Under the pieces are notes generated by a model. The model ran no database searches. It saw nothing but the letters and a program-made list of their open reading frames with translations, and was not told the DNA's origin. Positions 8,209-17,832 of a stretch of DNA of 64,000 bases are shown here, piece after piece (positions within the stretch are counted from its first letter, which is position 1; each line of letters starts with the position of its first letter). Source of the stretch: Pseudonocardia sp. TRM90224 (GTDB lineage Bacteria > Actinomycetota > Actinomycetes > Mycobacteriales > Pseudonocardiaceae); the NCBI RefSeq assembly GCF_021245725.1, contig NZ_JAJGSX010000006.1, forward strand, positions 372,001 through 436,000, given 5' to 3'. The translations under genes were made by a program, and so were the position numbers.

Positions 8209-9182
8209 TCGGTCCGCCTCGCCCTGCTCGGGGCCACCCGCGGTGGCTCGTCGGGTTGTTTCGGGTACACCGGCGGCCACGGCGCGTCCATCAGGCCTGC
8301 GGCGCGGTCGCGGGCGTGCATCGCGAGCAGCGGGTCGAGCGACTGCGGCTCGGCGGCGATGTCGCGCCACGGATCGCCGACGGTCGCCAGCCGCTCGGGC
8401 AGCGACGCGATCGTGAACTGGTCCGGGTGCACGTCGTCCAGCTCGGCCCAGCTGATCGGCGTCGACACCTGCGCACCGGGCCGGGCCCGCACCGACCACG
8501 CCCCGAACACCGTCTTGTGCGGCGCGTTCTGGTTGTAGTCGACGAACACCCGCGTGCCGCGCTCCTCCTTCCACCACGCCGCCGTGATCAGGTCGGGGCG
8601 TCGGCGCTCCAGCTCCCGCGCGATCGCGACAGCGGCGCTGCGCACCTGGTAGGAGTCCCACCGCGGCTGCAGGCGGACGTAGACGTGCAGGCCGCGGTTG
8701 CCGGTCGTCTTCGGGTGCCCGACCACCCCGACCTCGGCCAGCAGCGCTTCCAGCTCCCGCGCCGCGGCCCGGATGTGCGTGAAGTCGACGCCGGGGGTGG
8801 GGTCGAGGTCGATGCGCAGCTCGTCGGTGTGCTCGGGGTCGTCGGCGAGGTAGGGCCAGACGTGGAAGCCGAGGCAGCCGAGGTTGACCGCCCACAGGAC
8901 GTGGTCGATGTCGGCGACGACGAGCGCTTCCGACGTGGTGCCGTTCGGCGTCGAGACCGTGGTCGTCCGCAGCCATCGCGGCGCGTTCTTCGGCACGCGC
9001 TTCTGGAAGAACGACGGGCCTTCGGCGCCTTCCGGGAAGCGCTGGAGCAGGACGGGCCGCCCGCCCATCGCCCGCATCAGCGGCTCGGCGACCCGGCGGT
9101 AGTGCTCGGCGAGATCTCCTTTCGTCTCGCCGCGCTCGGCGAAGAACACCCGTTCCGGGTTGGAGATCAGGTCGCCGGCCAC
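8205..9182 (-). CDS. Stand-alone LigD-type polymerase (PolDom)
   Basis: Archaeo-eukaryotic primase superfamily polymerase domain of bacterial non-homologous end joining, which fills gaps preferentially with ribonucleotides at DNA breaks. The 325 residues cover only the polymerase domain, with no ligase or phosphoesterase module. Recognisable parts are VFFAERGETKGDLAEHYRRV, QKRVPKNAPRW, the metal-binding DLD in RIDLDPTPG (Asp125, Asp127), KTTGNRGLHVYV, and the block WWKEERGTRVFVDYNQNAPH. The start is a GTG at 9182. It overlaps the hydrolase start by ATGA and lies 4 bp after the SURF1 gene, so SURF1-PolDom-hydrolase probably form one transcript. A partner ligase and Ku must be elsewhere. Confidence 0.92.
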   Translation of the reverse strand: MAGDLISNPERVFFAERGETKGDLAEHYRRVAEPLMRAMGGRPVLLQRFPEGAEGPSFFQKRVPKNAPRWLRTTTVSTPNGTTSEALVVADIDHVLWAVNLGCLGFHVWPYLADDPEHTDELRIDLDPTPGVDFTHIRAAARELEALLAEVGVVGHPKTTGNRGLHVYVRLQPRWDSYQVRSAAVAIARELERRRPDLITAAWWKEERGTRVFVDYNQNAPHKTVFGAWSVRARPGAQVSTPISWAELDDVHPDQFTIASLPERLATVGDPWRDIAAEPQSLDPLLAMHARDRAAGLMDAPWPPVYPKQPDEPPRVAPSRARRTE

Positions 9183-9186
9183 GGTG

Positions 9187-9984
9187 CTACCCCTCGTCGT
9201 CGCCCGCGAGCGCCCTGCGGACGGCGGCCTTCTTCGCGGCTCGTCCCTCGCCGCGGCGCTGCATCAGCTCCAGCCGCACGAAGTAGATCAGCGCGAAGAC
9301 GGCGATCGCCCCGAAGGTGAGCCACTGCAAGGCGTAGGAGAGGTTGGTGAACGGTGCCCCGCTTGCGCTCGGCGCGACGGCGAGCGGCGCGAGCACACCC
9401 GGCTGCCCCTCCGAGAGCTGCAGGTACCCGGGCTCCAGCGCGAGGCCCGTCGCCGCTGCGAGCGTGCGGGAGTCGGCGGCGTAGAGCTGGCGGTGGCCCG
9501 CGGCGGTGATGACCGCCCGGCCGTCGGGGTCGGTCTCGTCGGTGCGCAGCCGGGCCGTGAGCGTGACCGGCCCCGCCGGCGCCGACGCGAAGCCGGGAAC
9601 GTCGGCGCCGCCGGTGGCCGCGACCAGCCCGCGGTCGACGACGAGCAGCCGGCCCTCGCTCGTCCGGAACGGCGTGAGGACCTCGTACGCCGGCGCGTTG
9701 TCGAGGTGGCGCAGCCGCACGAGCGCCTCGGCGTCGGGCAGGTACTCGCCCGACACCGTGACCTGCCGCCACGCGACGTCCGGCGCGACACCCGCGCCGG
9801 GCGCGGACAGCTCGACGAGCGGGACGGGCGGCGTCGCGAACGAGGCGTTGATCGCCCGCTGCTGCGACTCGCGCTCCGCCTCGCGACCGAACTGCCACGG
9901 CGCGAGCAGCGTGTAGCAGGCGACGACGAACCCCGCCACCACCGCAACGAGCGCGATCCACCCGGGACGCAACAGGAACCGCAC
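9187..9984 (-). CDS. SURF1 family protein (cytochrome oxidase biogenesis)
   Basis: Inner-membrane protein of the SURF1/Shy1 family, which assists heme-copper oxidase assembly. The 265 residues have the family topology: an N-terminal membrane helix ([20 protein letters not shown]), the [12 protein letters not shown] block, an extracytoplasmic beta domain with [10 protein letters not shown] and [18 protein letters not shown], and a C-terminal helix in [20 protein letters not shown]. The tail [19 protein letters not shown] is basic, as expected for the cytoplasmic side. Start ATG at 9984. It heads a tight three-gene run with the LigD-type polymerase and the hydrolase, with no evident functional link. 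Confidence 0.9.
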   Translation of the reverse strand: MRFLLRPGWIALVAVVAGFVVACYTLLAPWQFGREAERESQQRAINASFATPPVPLVELSAPGAGVAPDVAWRQVTVSGEYLPDAEALVRLRHLDNAPAYEVLTPFRTSEGRLLVVDRGLVAATGGADVPGFASAPAGPVTLTARLRTDETDPDGRAVITAAGHRQLYAADSRTLAAATGLALEPGYLQLSEGQPGVLAPLAVAPSASGAPFTNLSYALQWLTFGAIAVFALIYFVRLELMQRRGEGRAAKKAAVRRALAGDDEG

Positions 9985-10057
9985 GCGTCCACGTTAGGCC
10001 ACCGGCGCAACGCGCCCGGCAACACACCGCGCGCGCAGGGCAGCCCGGGGCCTGGGG

Positions 10058-10116
10058 GAGGGCAGGAAAGCCACTTTCCGGCCCTCACAGGGCAGGAAAG
10101 TGGCTTTCCTGCCCTC
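10058..10116. repeat. Palindromic repeat type C, copy 1
   Basis: A 59-bp hairpin with 22-bp perfect arms (10058-10079 and 10095-10116; arm core GGCAGGAAAGCCACTTTCC). The 15-nt centre itself contains GCCCT-CAC-AGGGC. It lies in the divergent gap between the SURF1 and cobQ genes. Its reverse complement matches the element at 32412-32470 at 58 of 59 positions, so this is a dispersed repeat and not just a local terminator. Confidence 0.85.
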
Positions 10117-10175
10117 GCGTGTGGGTGGACGTCCTGCGCGGTGGCGGTCCGGGGCGCCGCGCTGGAGGGTGTGGT

Positions 10176-11708
10176 GTGCGCGAGGATGGTGCCGTGCACG
10201 GGGCGCTGCTGGTGGCCGGGACGACGTCGGACGCGGGGAAGAGCGCGCTCGTCGCCGGGATCTGCCGCTGGCTGGCGCGTCGTGGGGTCAAAGTGGCGCC
10301 GTTCAAGGCGCAGAACATGTCGAACAACTCCGTCGTCACCCCCGACGGCGGCGAGATCGGCCGGGCGCAGGCCATGCAGGCGCACGCGTGCGGGCTCGCG
10401 CCGAGCGTCGCGTTCAACCCGGTGCTGCTCAAGCCGGGCAGCGACCGAAGCTCGCAGGTTGTTGTGCTGGGGCAGGCGCAGGGCGTCGTCAGCGCCCTGT
10501 CCTACTACGAGCGGAAGGCCGCGCTGCTCGAGGTCGTGACGGGCACGCTCGCCGACCTGCGCTCGCGCTTCGATGTGGTGGTCTGCGAAGGCGCGGGCTC
10601 GCCCGCCGAGATCAACCTGCGCGCCTCCGACATCGCCAACATGGGTCTCGCGCAGGCTGCCGACCTGCCGGTCGTCGTGGTCGGCGACATCGACCGCGGC
10701 GGCGTGCTCGCCCACCTCTTCGGCACGCTGGCCGTGCTCGACCCCGCCGACCAGCGCCGCATCGCCGGCTTCGTGATCAACAAGTTCCGGGGCGACCCGG
10801 CGTTGCTCGCCCCCGGCCTCGACCAGCTCGCCGCGCTCACCGGCCGCCCCACCCTCGGGGTCGTCCCGTGGGCCGAGGGTCTGTGGCTCGACGCCGAGGA
10901 CTCGCTCTCCGCGGTCGGTGATGCCGTGCTCGGCCGGCCGGGGCCGCCGCACGGGTCGCAGTGGCTGCGGGTCGCGGTCGTCCGGTTGCCGCGCATCTCC
11001 AACGCCACCGACGCCGAGGCACTCGCCTGCGAGCCCGGGGTCGCCGTCCGGTACGTCACGGAGCCGTCCCGCTTGCTCGACGCCGATCTCGTGGTGCTGC
11101 CGGGTTCGAAGTCGACCGTCGCCGACCTGGCCTGGTTGCGCCGCACCGGGCTCGCCGACGCCGTCGTCGCGCACGCCCGCGCCGGACGTCCCGTGCTGGG
11201 CATCTGCGGTGGCTACCAGATGTTGGGGCGCTCGATCGCCGACCCGCACGGGGTGGAGGGCGGCAGCGCCCACGGGCTCGGGCTGCTCGACCTGGAGATC
11301 GAGTTCGACCCCGCCAAGCACCTCGCCACCCCGAGCGGCACGGCGTGGGGCGAGCCGGTGACCGGCTACGAGATCCACCACGGCCGGGTCGTCCGCTCCG
11401 GCGACCCCGGTCTGATCGGCGCCGAGGGCACCGACCGCGGTGTCGTGCTCGGCACGCACTGGCACGGACTGCTGGAGAACGACGGGTTCCGCCGCGCGCT
11501 CCTGCGCCGGGTCGCTGCGCAGGCCGGCCGCGACGGCTTCGAGGTGGCGCCCGGCACGTCGTTCGCCGACGTGCGGACCGCGCAGCTCGACCTGCTCGGC
11601 GATCTGGTCGAGGCGCACCTCGACACCCGCTCACTTGAACATGTCATCAATCACGGTGCACCGTCGGACCTGCCGATCGTGGCCTCCAGTCTGGCAGGCT
11701 CGCCGTGA
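10176..11708 (+). CDS. cobQ: Cobyric acid synthase CobQ
   Basis: Glutamine-dependent amidotransferase that amidates four side chains of adenosylcobyrinic acid a,c-diamide. About 510 residues. The N-terminal synthetase domain shows the P-loop-like [12 protein letters not shown] and the diagnostic [26 protein letters not shown] and [16 protein letters not shown] follow. The C-terminal class I-like glutaminase domain has the nucleophile Cys in [10 protein letters not shown] and His in GTHWHGLLE. The start is taken as the GTG at 10176, six bases after GGAGGG; a GTG at 10194 is also possible. The stop overlaps the chelatase start, so cobQ and the chelatase are co-translated. Confidence 0.94.
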   Translation: MREDGAVHGALLVAGTTSDAGKSALVAGICRWLARRGVKVAPFKAQNMSNNSVVTPDGGEIGRAQAMQAHACGLAPSVAFNPVLLKPGSDRSSQVVVLGQAQGVVSALSYYERKAALLEVVTGTLADLRSRFDVVVCEGAGSPAEINLRASDIANMGLAQAADLPVVVVGDIDRGGVLAHLFGTLAVLDPADQRRIAGFVINKFRGDPALLAPGLDQLAALTGRPTLGVVPWAEGLWLDAEDSLSAVGDAVLGRPGPPHGSQWLRVAVVRLPRISNATDAEALACEPGVAVRYVTEPSRLLDADLVVLPGSKSTVADLAWLRRTGLADAVVAHARAGRPVLGICGGYQMLGRSIADPHGVEGGSAHGLGLLDLEIEFDPAKHLATPSGTAWGEPVTGYEIHHGRVVRSGDPGLIGAEGTDRGVVLGTHWHGLLENDGFRRALLRRVAAQAGRDGFEVAPGTSFADVRTAQLDLLGDLVEAHLDTRSLEHVINHGAPSDLPIVASSLAGSP

Positions 11709-13696
11709 TGAATACCGCGACCAGCACCGCCGGGTTCCCGTTCACCGCGGTCGTCGGGCACGACGACCTGCGGCTCGCGCTCCTGCTCAACGCCGTGCAC
11801 CCGGGCGTCGGCGGGGTGCTCGTGCGCGGTGAGAAGGGCACGGCGAAGTCGACGGCGGTGCGCGCGCTCGCGGCCCTGCTGCCGGCGCTCGCGGTGGTGC
11901 CGGGTTGCCGGTTCGGCTGCGACCCCGCCGATCCCGACCCGGCCTGCCCCGACGGCCCGCACACGAGCGGGCCCGCGGAGACCCGCGCGGCGCGGCTCGT
12001 CGAGCTGCCGGTCGGCGCGACGGAGGACCGGCTCGTCGGCTCGCTCGACCTGGAACGTGCGCTCGCCGAGGGCGTGCGGGCCTACCAACCCGGCCTGCTC
12101 GCCGAGGCGCACCGCGGCGTGCTCTACGTCGACGAGGTCAACCTGCTGCACGACCACCTCGTCGACCTGCTGCTCGACGCCGCGGCGATGGGCCGGGCGC
12201 ACGTCGAGCGCGACGGCGTCTCGGTCTCGCACGCCTCCCGGTTCCTGCTGGTCGGGACGATGAACCCGGAGGAGGGCGAGCTGCGCCCGCAGCTGCTCGA
12301 CCGCTTCGGGCTGGCCGTCGAGGTGCGGGCCGCGCGGGACGTGGAGACGCGCGTCGAGGTCGTGCGGCGGCGGCTGGCGTTCGAGGCCGATCCCGTGGGG
12401 TTCGCGGCGCGCTGGAGCGCCGCGGAGTCCGAGACGGCGGCGCGGATCGCCGCGGCGCAGGCCACGGTCGGGTCGGTGGTGCTGCCCGACGCCGAGCTGC
12501 GGCGGATCGCGGCGGTCTGCGCGGCGTTCGACGTCGACGGCATGCGGGCCGACCTCGTGATCGCCCGGGCCGCCGTCGCGCACGCCGCGTGGCGCGGTGT
12601 GGCCGTCGTCGAGGAGGAGGACGTGCGGGTCGCGGCCCGCCTCGCGCTGCCACATCGGCGCCGGCGCGACCCGTTCGACGAGCCCGGCATCGACGAGGGC
12701 GCGCTCGACGACGCGCTGCGCGAGGCCGGCGAGAACGAGGATCCCGAACCACCGGACGGCGGGCCTGGTGGCGGCGCCCCGGAGGAACCGCCCGCGGCCG
12801 GCACCGACGATCAACGCAGTGAGAGCTCCGCGCCGCGCCCGGCCGGCGACGGCCCCACGCAGGCCGCCCCGCCGCCGTCGTCGACGTTCCGGGCGCGGCT
12901 GCTGCAGGTACCGGGGATCGGCGAGGGTGCTCCGGGGCGTCGGTCGCGGGCGCGTACCGACGCCGGCCGGGTCGTGCGCGCGTCCGGGGCGACCCCGCGG
13001 CGGGCCGCCGACGTGCACCTGCCCGCGACGATCACGGCCGCGTCGCCGCACCAGCGCTCGCGCGGCCGCAGCTCGGCGGGACTGGTGTTGCACCACGACG
13101 ACCTGCGCCACGCCGTCAGGGAAGGCCGCGAAGGCAACCTCGTGCTCTTCGCCGTCGACGCCTCGGGCTCGATGGCGGCGCGGACCCGGATGGCGGCCGT
13201 CACCGGCGCGGTGATGTCGCTGCTCCGCGACGCCTACCAGCGCCGCGACAAGGTGGGGCTCGTGACCTTCCGGGCCGGCGGCGCGGAGCTCGTGCTGCCG
13301 CCGACGTCGAGCGTCCCCGCGGCGCAGGCGAGGCTCGCCGGGATGCGGACGGGCGGGCGCACACCGCTGGCCGACGGGCTGCTGCGGGCGCGTGCGGTGC
13401 TGCGGGTCGAGCGGCTGCGCGACCCGCGCCGCAGGCCGCTGCTGGTGCTGCTCACCGACGGGCGGGCGACCGTCGCCGCACGTCCGGGCGGTGACCCGGT
13501 GGCCGACGCCTGCCGTGCTGCCGGCCTGCTCGCGGCCGACGGCGTCGCGACGGTGGTCGTCGATTGCGAGAGCGGGCACGTCCGGCTCGGGCTCGCCGGC
13601 CGGATCGCCGCCGCCGCGGGTGGCGCGCTGGTCGGGGTGGGTGAGCTGTCGGCCGACCGGGTCGCCGGGGTCGTGCACGCGGCGCGCGCTGCGTAA
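11705..13696 (+). CDS. Magnesium/cobalt chelatase, fused AAA+ and VWA subunits
   Basis: Putative cobaltochelatase of the ChlI/ChlD (BchI/BchD) type, which would insert cobalt into hydrogenobyrinate a,c-diamide together with a CobN-like large subunit. The 663 residues hold an AAA+ ATPase module (Walker [12 protein letters not shown] near 40-49, Walker [10 protein letters not shown] near 142, [20 protein letters not shown]), an acidic Pro/Gly-rich linker ([17 protein letters not shown]) near 345-390, and a C-terminal von Willebrand A domain with the MIDAS motif DASGSM near 484. It starts at the GTG at 11705, or the ATG at 11708, overlapping the cobQ stop. The context with cobQ and cobO supports cobalt as the substrate. 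Confidence 0.92.
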   Translation: MMNTATSTAGFPFTAVVGHDDLRLALLLNAVHPGVGGVLVRGEKGTAKSTAVRALAALLPALAVVPGCRFGCDPADPDPACPDGPHTSGPAETRAARLVELPVGATEDRLVGSLDLERALAEGVRAYQPGLLAEAHRGVLYVDEVNLLHDHLVDLLLDAAAMGRAHVERDGVSVSHASRFLLVGTMNPEEGELRPQLLDRFGLAVEVRAARDVETRVEVVRRRLAFEADPVGFAARWSAAESETAARIAAAQATVGSVVLPDAELRRIAAVCAAFDVDGMRADLVIARAAVAHAAWRGVAVVEEEDVRVAARLALPHRRRRDPFDEPGIDEGALDDALREAGENEDPEPPDGGPGGGAPEEPPAAGTDDQRSESSAPRPAGDGPTQAAPPPSSTFRARLLQVPGIGEGAPGRRSRARTDAGRVVRASGATPRRAADVHLPATITAASPHQRSRGRSSAGLVLHHDDLRHAVREGREGNLVLFAVDASGSMAARTRMAAVTGAVMSLLRDAYQRRDKVGLVTFRAGGAELVLPPTSSVPAAQARLAGMRTGGRTPLADGLLRARAVLRVERLRDPRRRPLLVLLTDGRATVAARPGGDPVADACRAAGLLAADGVATVVVDCESGHVRLGLAGRIAAAAGGALVGVGELSADRVAGVVHAARAA

Positions 13697-13709
13697 GGGA
13701 GGGAACGCG

Positions 13710-14324
13710 ATGCCACAGGGCCAGGTCACGACCGTTCCGGACGACGGGCTCACCACCCGCCAGCGGCGCAACCGGCCGCTCGTCGTCGTGCACACCGGCA
13801 CGATGAAGGGGAAGTCGACCGCGGCGTTCGGGCTGGCGCTGCGCGGCTGGAGCCAGGGCTGGTCGATCGGGGTGTTCCAGTTCGTGAAGTCGGCGAAGTG
13901 GAAGGTCGGCGAGGAGGCCGCGTTCCGCGCGCTCGGCAAGCTGCACGAGCAGACCGGCGAGGGCGGGCCCGTCGAGTGGCACAAGATGGGCGAGGGCTGG
14001 TCGTGGACCCGCAAGCAGGGTTCCGACGAGGACCACGCGGCTGCCGCGGCGGAGGGCTGGGCGGAGATCCGGCGCCGGATCGAGAGCGAGGCGCACGACG
14101 TCTACGTGCTCGACGAGTTCACCTACCCGATGAAGTGGGGGTGGGTCGACGTCGCCGAGGTGGTCGAGGTGCTCGCGGCGCGCCAGGGCCGCCAGCACGT
14201 GATCATCACGGGCCGCGACGCCGCCCCCGAGCTGGTCGACGCCGCCGATCTCGTCATGGAGACCACCAAGATCAAGCACCCGATGGATGCCGGGCAGAAG
14301 GGGCAACGGGGCATCGAGTGGTGA
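13710..14324 (+). CDS. cobO: Cob(I)yrinic acid a,c-diamide adenosyltransferase
   Basis: CobO/BtuR-type corrinoid adenosyltransferase, which moves the adenosyl group of ATP to cob(I)yrinic acid a,c-diamide. The 204 residues carry the family P-loop HTGTMKGKSTAAFG near residue 33, then IGVFQFVKSAKWKVGEE, VYVLDEFTYPMKWGWVD (the Asp-Glu metal and ATP site), VIITGRDA and the closing KHPMDAGQKGQRGIEW. The ATG at 13710 follows AAGGGAGGGA, 13 bp after the chelatase stop, so it is the third gene of the cobQ-chelatase-cobO operon. A palindromic repeat follows within 12 bp. Confidence 0.95.
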   Translation: MPQGQVTTVPDDGLTTRQRRNRPLVVVHTGTMKGKSTAAFGLALRGWSQGWSIGVFQFVKSAKWKVGEEAAFRALGKLHEQTGEGGPVEWHKMGEGWSWTRKQGSDEDHAAAAAEGWAEIRRRIESEAHDVYVLDEFTYPMKWGWVDVAEVVEVLAARQGRQHVIITGRDAAPELVDAADLVMETTKIKHPMDAGQKGQRGIEW

Positions 14325-14335
14325 GCGCCGCGAAC

Positions 14336-14399
14336 TTCCCCACCGTTTTGCCAACTTGCACGGGCTGCAGGGCGTGCAGGTTGGCAAAACGGTGGGGAA
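14336..14399. repeat. Palindromic repeat type A, copy 1
   Basis: 27-bp arms (14336-14362, 14373-14399) with one mismatch that would be a G-U pair in RNA. The arm reads TTCCCCACCGTTTTGCCAAC followed by TTGCACG, and the loop is 10 nt. It sits between the convergent cobO and CPBP genes, where it could serve as a bidirectional terminator, but the same sequence recurs in other contexts. Confidence 0.9.
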
Positions 14400-14402
14400 C
14401 TT

Positions 14403-15293
14403 TCACGCGTGGGCCGGGACGGCCGTCGCGCGGGGGACGGCGGTGGCGTCGTAGCCGAGCCGGCCGCGGGTCGCTACCAGTAGGACGACCGCGAGCGCCC
14501 ACACCCCGATCACCGGCGACCAGGACCACTGGTGGTCGAGCGCCGGGTAGAAGGCCCGCTGCCCCGGCCCGGCGACGGTGTTGAAGGCTGCGTGGAACAG
14601 GATCACCATCGGCAGGCTGTTGCCCGCCCGGTTGTAGATCCAGCTGATCACGATGCTGAGCCCGATCGTGATCAGCGTGAACTGCACGAGCACGCTCGCC
14701 TGCGCCCCGCCGCCCCACGCCGTCAGGAACAGCGGGAAGTGCCAGATCGCCCAGAGCACGCCGAGCACGACGGTGGCGACGAGCGGGTGCAGGCGCTGCT
14801 GCATCCGGTGCAGCGCGAAGTCGCGCCAGCCGGGCTCCTCGGCGAGCCCGCTCGTGAGGCACTGCATGACGAGGTACGCCACGATCATGGGCAGGAACTC
14901 GATGCCGGGCAGCTGGAAGGCGCCGAGCCCGCCGGGCAGCGCGAGGGTCGCGGCGATCAGCACCGCGGGGAACACCAGCAGGGTGAACGCGTACCAGCGC
15001 CACCCGACCCGGAACCGGACGAGCCGGCTGCGCCACTGCCGCAGCCCCTCGCGCCCTTCGGTGGCGGCGGTGACGACGAACGCCGCCGTCAGCGGGCCGA
15101 GGTACGCGCCGGGCATGAGCCCCAGCAACTGGGTGTCGCCGAGCAGCTCGGGGAGCCGGTAGGGCAGCACTCCCAACCCGTCGGCGGACAGGATGTAGGG
15201 CGCCCAGCCCAGCCAGCTGACGGCGTTGGCCAGCACGAAGAACGTGATGAGCGGACGTCGCGCGACGAGCGCCCGCCAGCGGTTTTCGGTCAT
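14403..15293 (-). CDS. CPBP family intramembrane metalloprotease
   Basis: Polytopic membrane protein of the CAAX protease/bacteriocin-processing (Abi) family. About 296 residues from the ATG at 15293. There are about seven to eight hydrophobic segments. The three family motifs are present: EEPGWRDFAL (EExxxR), WAIWHFPLFL (FxxxH-like) and a late HAAFN (HxxxN). These supply the presumed glutamate and histidine metal ligands. Functions in the family range from prenyl-protein processing to immunity against self bacteriocins. No substrate or bacteriocin gene is adjacent. It is divergent from the aldo/keto reductase. Confidence 0.9.
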   Translation of the reverse strand: MTENRWRALVARRPLITFFVLANAVSWLGWAPYILSADGLGVLPYRLPELLGDTQLLGLMPGAYLGPLTAAFVVTAATEGREGLRQWRSRLVRFRVGWRWYAFTLLVFPAVLIAATLALPGGLGAFQLPGIEFLPMIVAYLVMQCLTSGLAEEPGWRDFALHRMQQRLHPLVATVVLGVLWAIWHFPLFLTAWGGGAQASVLVQFTLITIGLSIVISWIYNRAGNSLPMVILFHAAFNTVAGPGQRAFYPALDHQWSWSPVIGVWALAVVLLVATRGRLGYDATAVPRATAVPAHA

Positions 15294-15395
15294 GGCTGCG
15301 ACGTTAGGGAGATCGCGGGTCCGGTCCCATCCCGCGAGCATGTGTATCGAAGGTGGAGCTGGCTGGAGTGCCTCCGACGAGTAGCGTGCGAGATC

Positions 15396-16370
15396 GTGGA
15401 GTACACGCGACTGGGCTCGACCGGGTTGGCCGTCTCCCGGATCTGCCTCGGGATGATGAGCTACGGCTCGAAGCTGTGGCGCGACTGGGTGCTCGACGTC
15501 GACGCCGCCCGCCCGCTGGTGCGCGGCGCCGTCGACGCCGGGGTCACGTTCTTCGACACCGCCGACGTCTACTCGATCGGCGTGAGCGAGGAGGTGACGG
15601 GCGCGCTGCTCGCGGAGCTGTTCAGCTCGCGCGACGACTACGTGCTCGCCACGAAGGTCTTCTCGAAGATGGGGGAGGGGCCGAACGAGAAGGGCCTGTC
15701 CCGCAAGCACATCATGGCCAGCATCGACGCGTCGCTGCGCCGGCTCGGCACCGATCACGTCGACCTCTACCAGATCCACCGGTGGGACCCCGAGACGCCG
15801 ATCGAGGAGACGATGGAGGCGCTGCACGACGTCGTGCGCGCTGGCAAGGCCCGCTACATCGGCGCGTCCAGCATGTACGCCTGGCAGTTCGCGAAGGCGC
15901 AGCACACCGCCGACCTGGGCGGGTGGACGCGGTTCGTCGCGATGCAGGACCACTACAACCTCCTCTACCGCGAGGAGGAGCGGGAGATGCACCCGCTGTG
16001 CGTCGACCAGGGCGTCGGGGTGATCCCGTGGAGCCCGCTGGCCCGCGGCGTGCTCGCCGGCAACCGCACCCGCGAGGGCAAGAGCACCACCCGCGCGCAG
16101 AGCGACGAGATGGCCGACCGGCTCTACTCCGAGGCCGACTTCGCGGTCGTCGACGCCGTCGGCGCGGTCGCGGAGGCCCGCGGGCTGCCGCAGGCGCAGG
16201 TCGCGCTGGCCTGGATGCTGCACAAGGACGCGATCACGGCCCCGATCATCGGCGCGACGAAGTCGGGCCACATCGAGGACGCCGTCGCCGCGGTCGACGT
16301 CGAGCTCTCCGACGACGAGATCGCGGCGCTGGAGAAGCCCTACGTCCCGCACGCCGTGGCCGGCCACTAG
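15396..16370 (+). CDS. Aldo/keto reductase
   Basis: NADPH-dependent oxidoreductase with a (beta/alpha)8 barrel. The 324 residues start at the GTG at 15396 (VEYTRLGSTGLAVSRICLG). Catalytic residues in the usual places are Asp and Tyr in FFDTADVYSIG, Lys in VLATKVFSKM and His in YQIHRWDPETPIEETM. The cofactor-side motif GVIPWSPLARGVLAG and the C-terminal GATKSGHIEDAVAAVDVELS are also present. It resembles the AKR subgroup annotated as L-glyceraldehyde 3-phosphate reductase-like or YajO-like. The substrate is unknown, and it is not linked to its neighbours. Confidence 0.93.
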   Translation: MEYTRLGSTGLAVSRICLGMMSYGSKLWRDWVLDVDAARPLVRGAVDAGVTFFDTADVYSIGVSEEVTGALLAELFSSRDDYVLATKVFSKMGEGPNEKGLSRKHIMASIDASLRRLGTDHVDLYQIHRWDPETPIEETMEALHDVVRAGKARYIGASSMYAWQFAKAQHTADLGGWTRFVAMQDHYNLLYREEEREMHPLCVDQGVGVIPWSPLARGVLAGNRTREGKSTTRAQSDEMADRLYSEADFAVVDAVGAVAEARGLPQAQVALAWMLHKDAITAPIIGATKSGHIEDAVAAVDVELSDDEIAALEKPYVPHAVAGH

Positions 16371-16378
16371 TGCGAACT

Positions 16379-16439
16379 TCCCCACCGTTCTGGGTGGATG
16401 CGCGCTCCCATGGCGCGCATCCACCCAAAACGATGGGGA
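16379..16439. repeat. Palindromic repeat type B
   Basis: 27-bp arms (16379-16405, 16413-16439) with two mismatches and a 7-nt loop. The outer part CCCCACCGTT is shared with type A, and the inner part GGGTGGATGCGCGC is different. It lies between two co-directional genes (aldo/keto reductase and cobB), and its right arm ends in GGGGA 7 bp before the cobB GTG, so it appears to supply the cobB Shine-Dalgarno sequence. Confidence 0.88.
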
Positions 16440-16446
16440 GATTCGG

Positions 16447-17805
16447 GTGACCGCGAGGGCGGTTGTGGTTGCGGCGCCGTCCTCGGGGTCGGGGAAGACG
16501 ACGGTGGCCACCGGGTTGATGGCGGCGCTGCGCCGGCGGGGGACGGCGGTTGCGCCGTTCAAGGTGGGGCCCGACTACATCGACCCCGGCTACCACACGC
16601 TGGCCGCCGGACGGCCCGGCCGCAACCTCGATCCCGTGCTCGTCGGCGCCGACCGGGTGGCGCCGCTCGCCCGGCACGGCGCGGCCGGCGCGCAGATCGC
16701 GGTCGTCGAGGGCGTCATGGGGCTCTTCGACGGCCGGCTCGCCGACGGCGAGGGCTCGACGGCGCAGGTCGCGGGCCTGCTCGGGGCGCCGGTCGTGCTG
16801 GTCGTCGACTGCAAGGGCCAGTCGCGCAGCCTCGCCGCGCTGCTGCACGGGTTCCGCTCCTTCGACCCGACCTTGCGGGTGGCGGGTGTGGTGCTGAACC
16901 GGGTCGGCAGCGAACGGCACGAGACGGTCCTGCGCGCCGCGGCGGACGAGGTCGGCCTCCCGGTGTTCGGTGCGCTGCCGCGCCACGACGCGCTCGTGGT
17001 GCCGTCGCGCCACCTCGGCCTGGTCACGGCCGTCGAGCACGGGGTCGCGGCAACGGCGGCGGTCGACGCGATGGCGGAGCTGGTGGCCGCGCACGTCGAC
17101 CTCGACGCCGTGCTCACCGCGGCCGCCCCGCTGCCGCCGGGCCCGGCGTGGTCGCCAGAGGTCGCCGAACCGGCACCGGGCCGGCCGCGCGTGGTGATCT
17201 TCGGCGGGCCAGCGTTCACCTTCGGCTACGCCGAGCACGGCGAGCTGGTCGCCGCCGCCGGCGCCGAGGTCGTGGTGCTCGACCCCTTGCACGCCGAATC
17301 CCTCCCGGAAGGCACCGCCGCACTCGTCCTGCCAGGGGGTTTCCCGGAGGAACACGTCGGCGCGCTGGGCGCGAACGCGGCCCTGCGCTCCGACGTCGCC
17401 GCGCTCGCGGCCGCCGGCGCCCCGCTGCACGCCGAGTGCGGTGGCCTGCTCTACCTCTGCGAGGCGCTGGACGGCGCTCCGATGTGCGGGGTGCTGCCCG
17501 CAGCCGCCGCGATGACCGGCCGGCTCACGCTCGGCTACCGCGACGCGGTTGCGCTCACGGCCTCGCCGCTGTTCGAGGCCGGCGAGCGGGTGGCGGGCCA
17601 CGAGTTCCACCACTGCGCCGTCGAGCCGCGTGCGGGCAGCGCGCCCGCGTGGGCGTGGCGCGGGGCCGAACCCGAGGGTTTCGTCCGGAACGGCGTACAT
17701 GCGTCGTTCCTGCACAGCCACCCCGCCGGGCGTCCCGACGCGGTCGCGCGGTTCGTCGCTGCGGCCGGCTCCCGATCATCGGCGAATCGGCATACTGTCG
17801 AGTAA
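16447..17805 (+). CDS. cobB: Cobyrinate a,c-diamide synthase CobB
   Basis: Glutamine-dependent enzyme that amidates the a and c carboxylates of (hydrogeno)cobyrinic acid. The 452 residues show the P-loop APSSGSGKTTVATG near residue 10, FKVGPDYIDPGYH (diagnostic for CobB/CbiA), VVEGVMGLFDG, and the C-terminal glutaminase-like domain with Cys in HAECGGLLYLC and LPGGFPEEH. The late block GHEFHHC with SFLHSHPAG is also typical. The GTG at 16447 lies six bases after GGGGAG, which belongs to the palindromic repeat just upstream. The next gene begins 27 bp downstream. Confidence 0.95.
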   Translation: MTARAVVVAAPSSGSGKTTVATGLMAALRRRGTAVAPFKVGPDYIDPGYHTLAAGRPGRNLDPVLVGADRVAPLARHGAAGAQIAVVEGVMGLFDGRLADGEGSTAQVAGLLGAPVVLVVDCKGQSRSLAALLHGFRSFDPTLRVAGVVLNRVGSERHETVLRAAADEVGLPVFGALPRHDALVVPSRHLGLVTAVEHGVAATAAVDAMAELVAAHVDLDAVLTAAAPLPPGPAWSPEVAEPAPGRPRVVIFGGPAFTFGYAEHGELVAAAGAEVVVLDPLHAESLPEGTAALVLPGGFPEEHVGALGANAALRSDVAALAAAGAPLHAECGGLLYLCEALDGAPMCGVLPAAAAMTGRLTLGYRDAVALTASPLFEAGERVAGHEFHHCAVEPRAGSAPAWAWRGAEPEGFVRNGVHASFLHSHPAGRPDAVARFVAAAGSRSSANRHTVE

Positions 17806-17832
17806 CCAAGTGCCGCTCGCGAGGAGGTCACC

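Noticed and set aside
7396..8976. A 526-codon minus frame joining the hydrolase to upstream sequence
   Set aside because: The upstream part is the wrong frame of the LigD-type polymerase gene. The hydrolase starts at the ATG at 8208 with an ATGA overlap.
6420..16446. Cobalamin riboswitch upstream of the cobalamin genes
   Set aside because: I looked for the conserved B12-box core GCCACTG and the pseudoknot context ahead of cobD, cobQ and cobB. The only GCCACTG-like strings noted lie inside coding genes (near 9310, 17856 and 22863).
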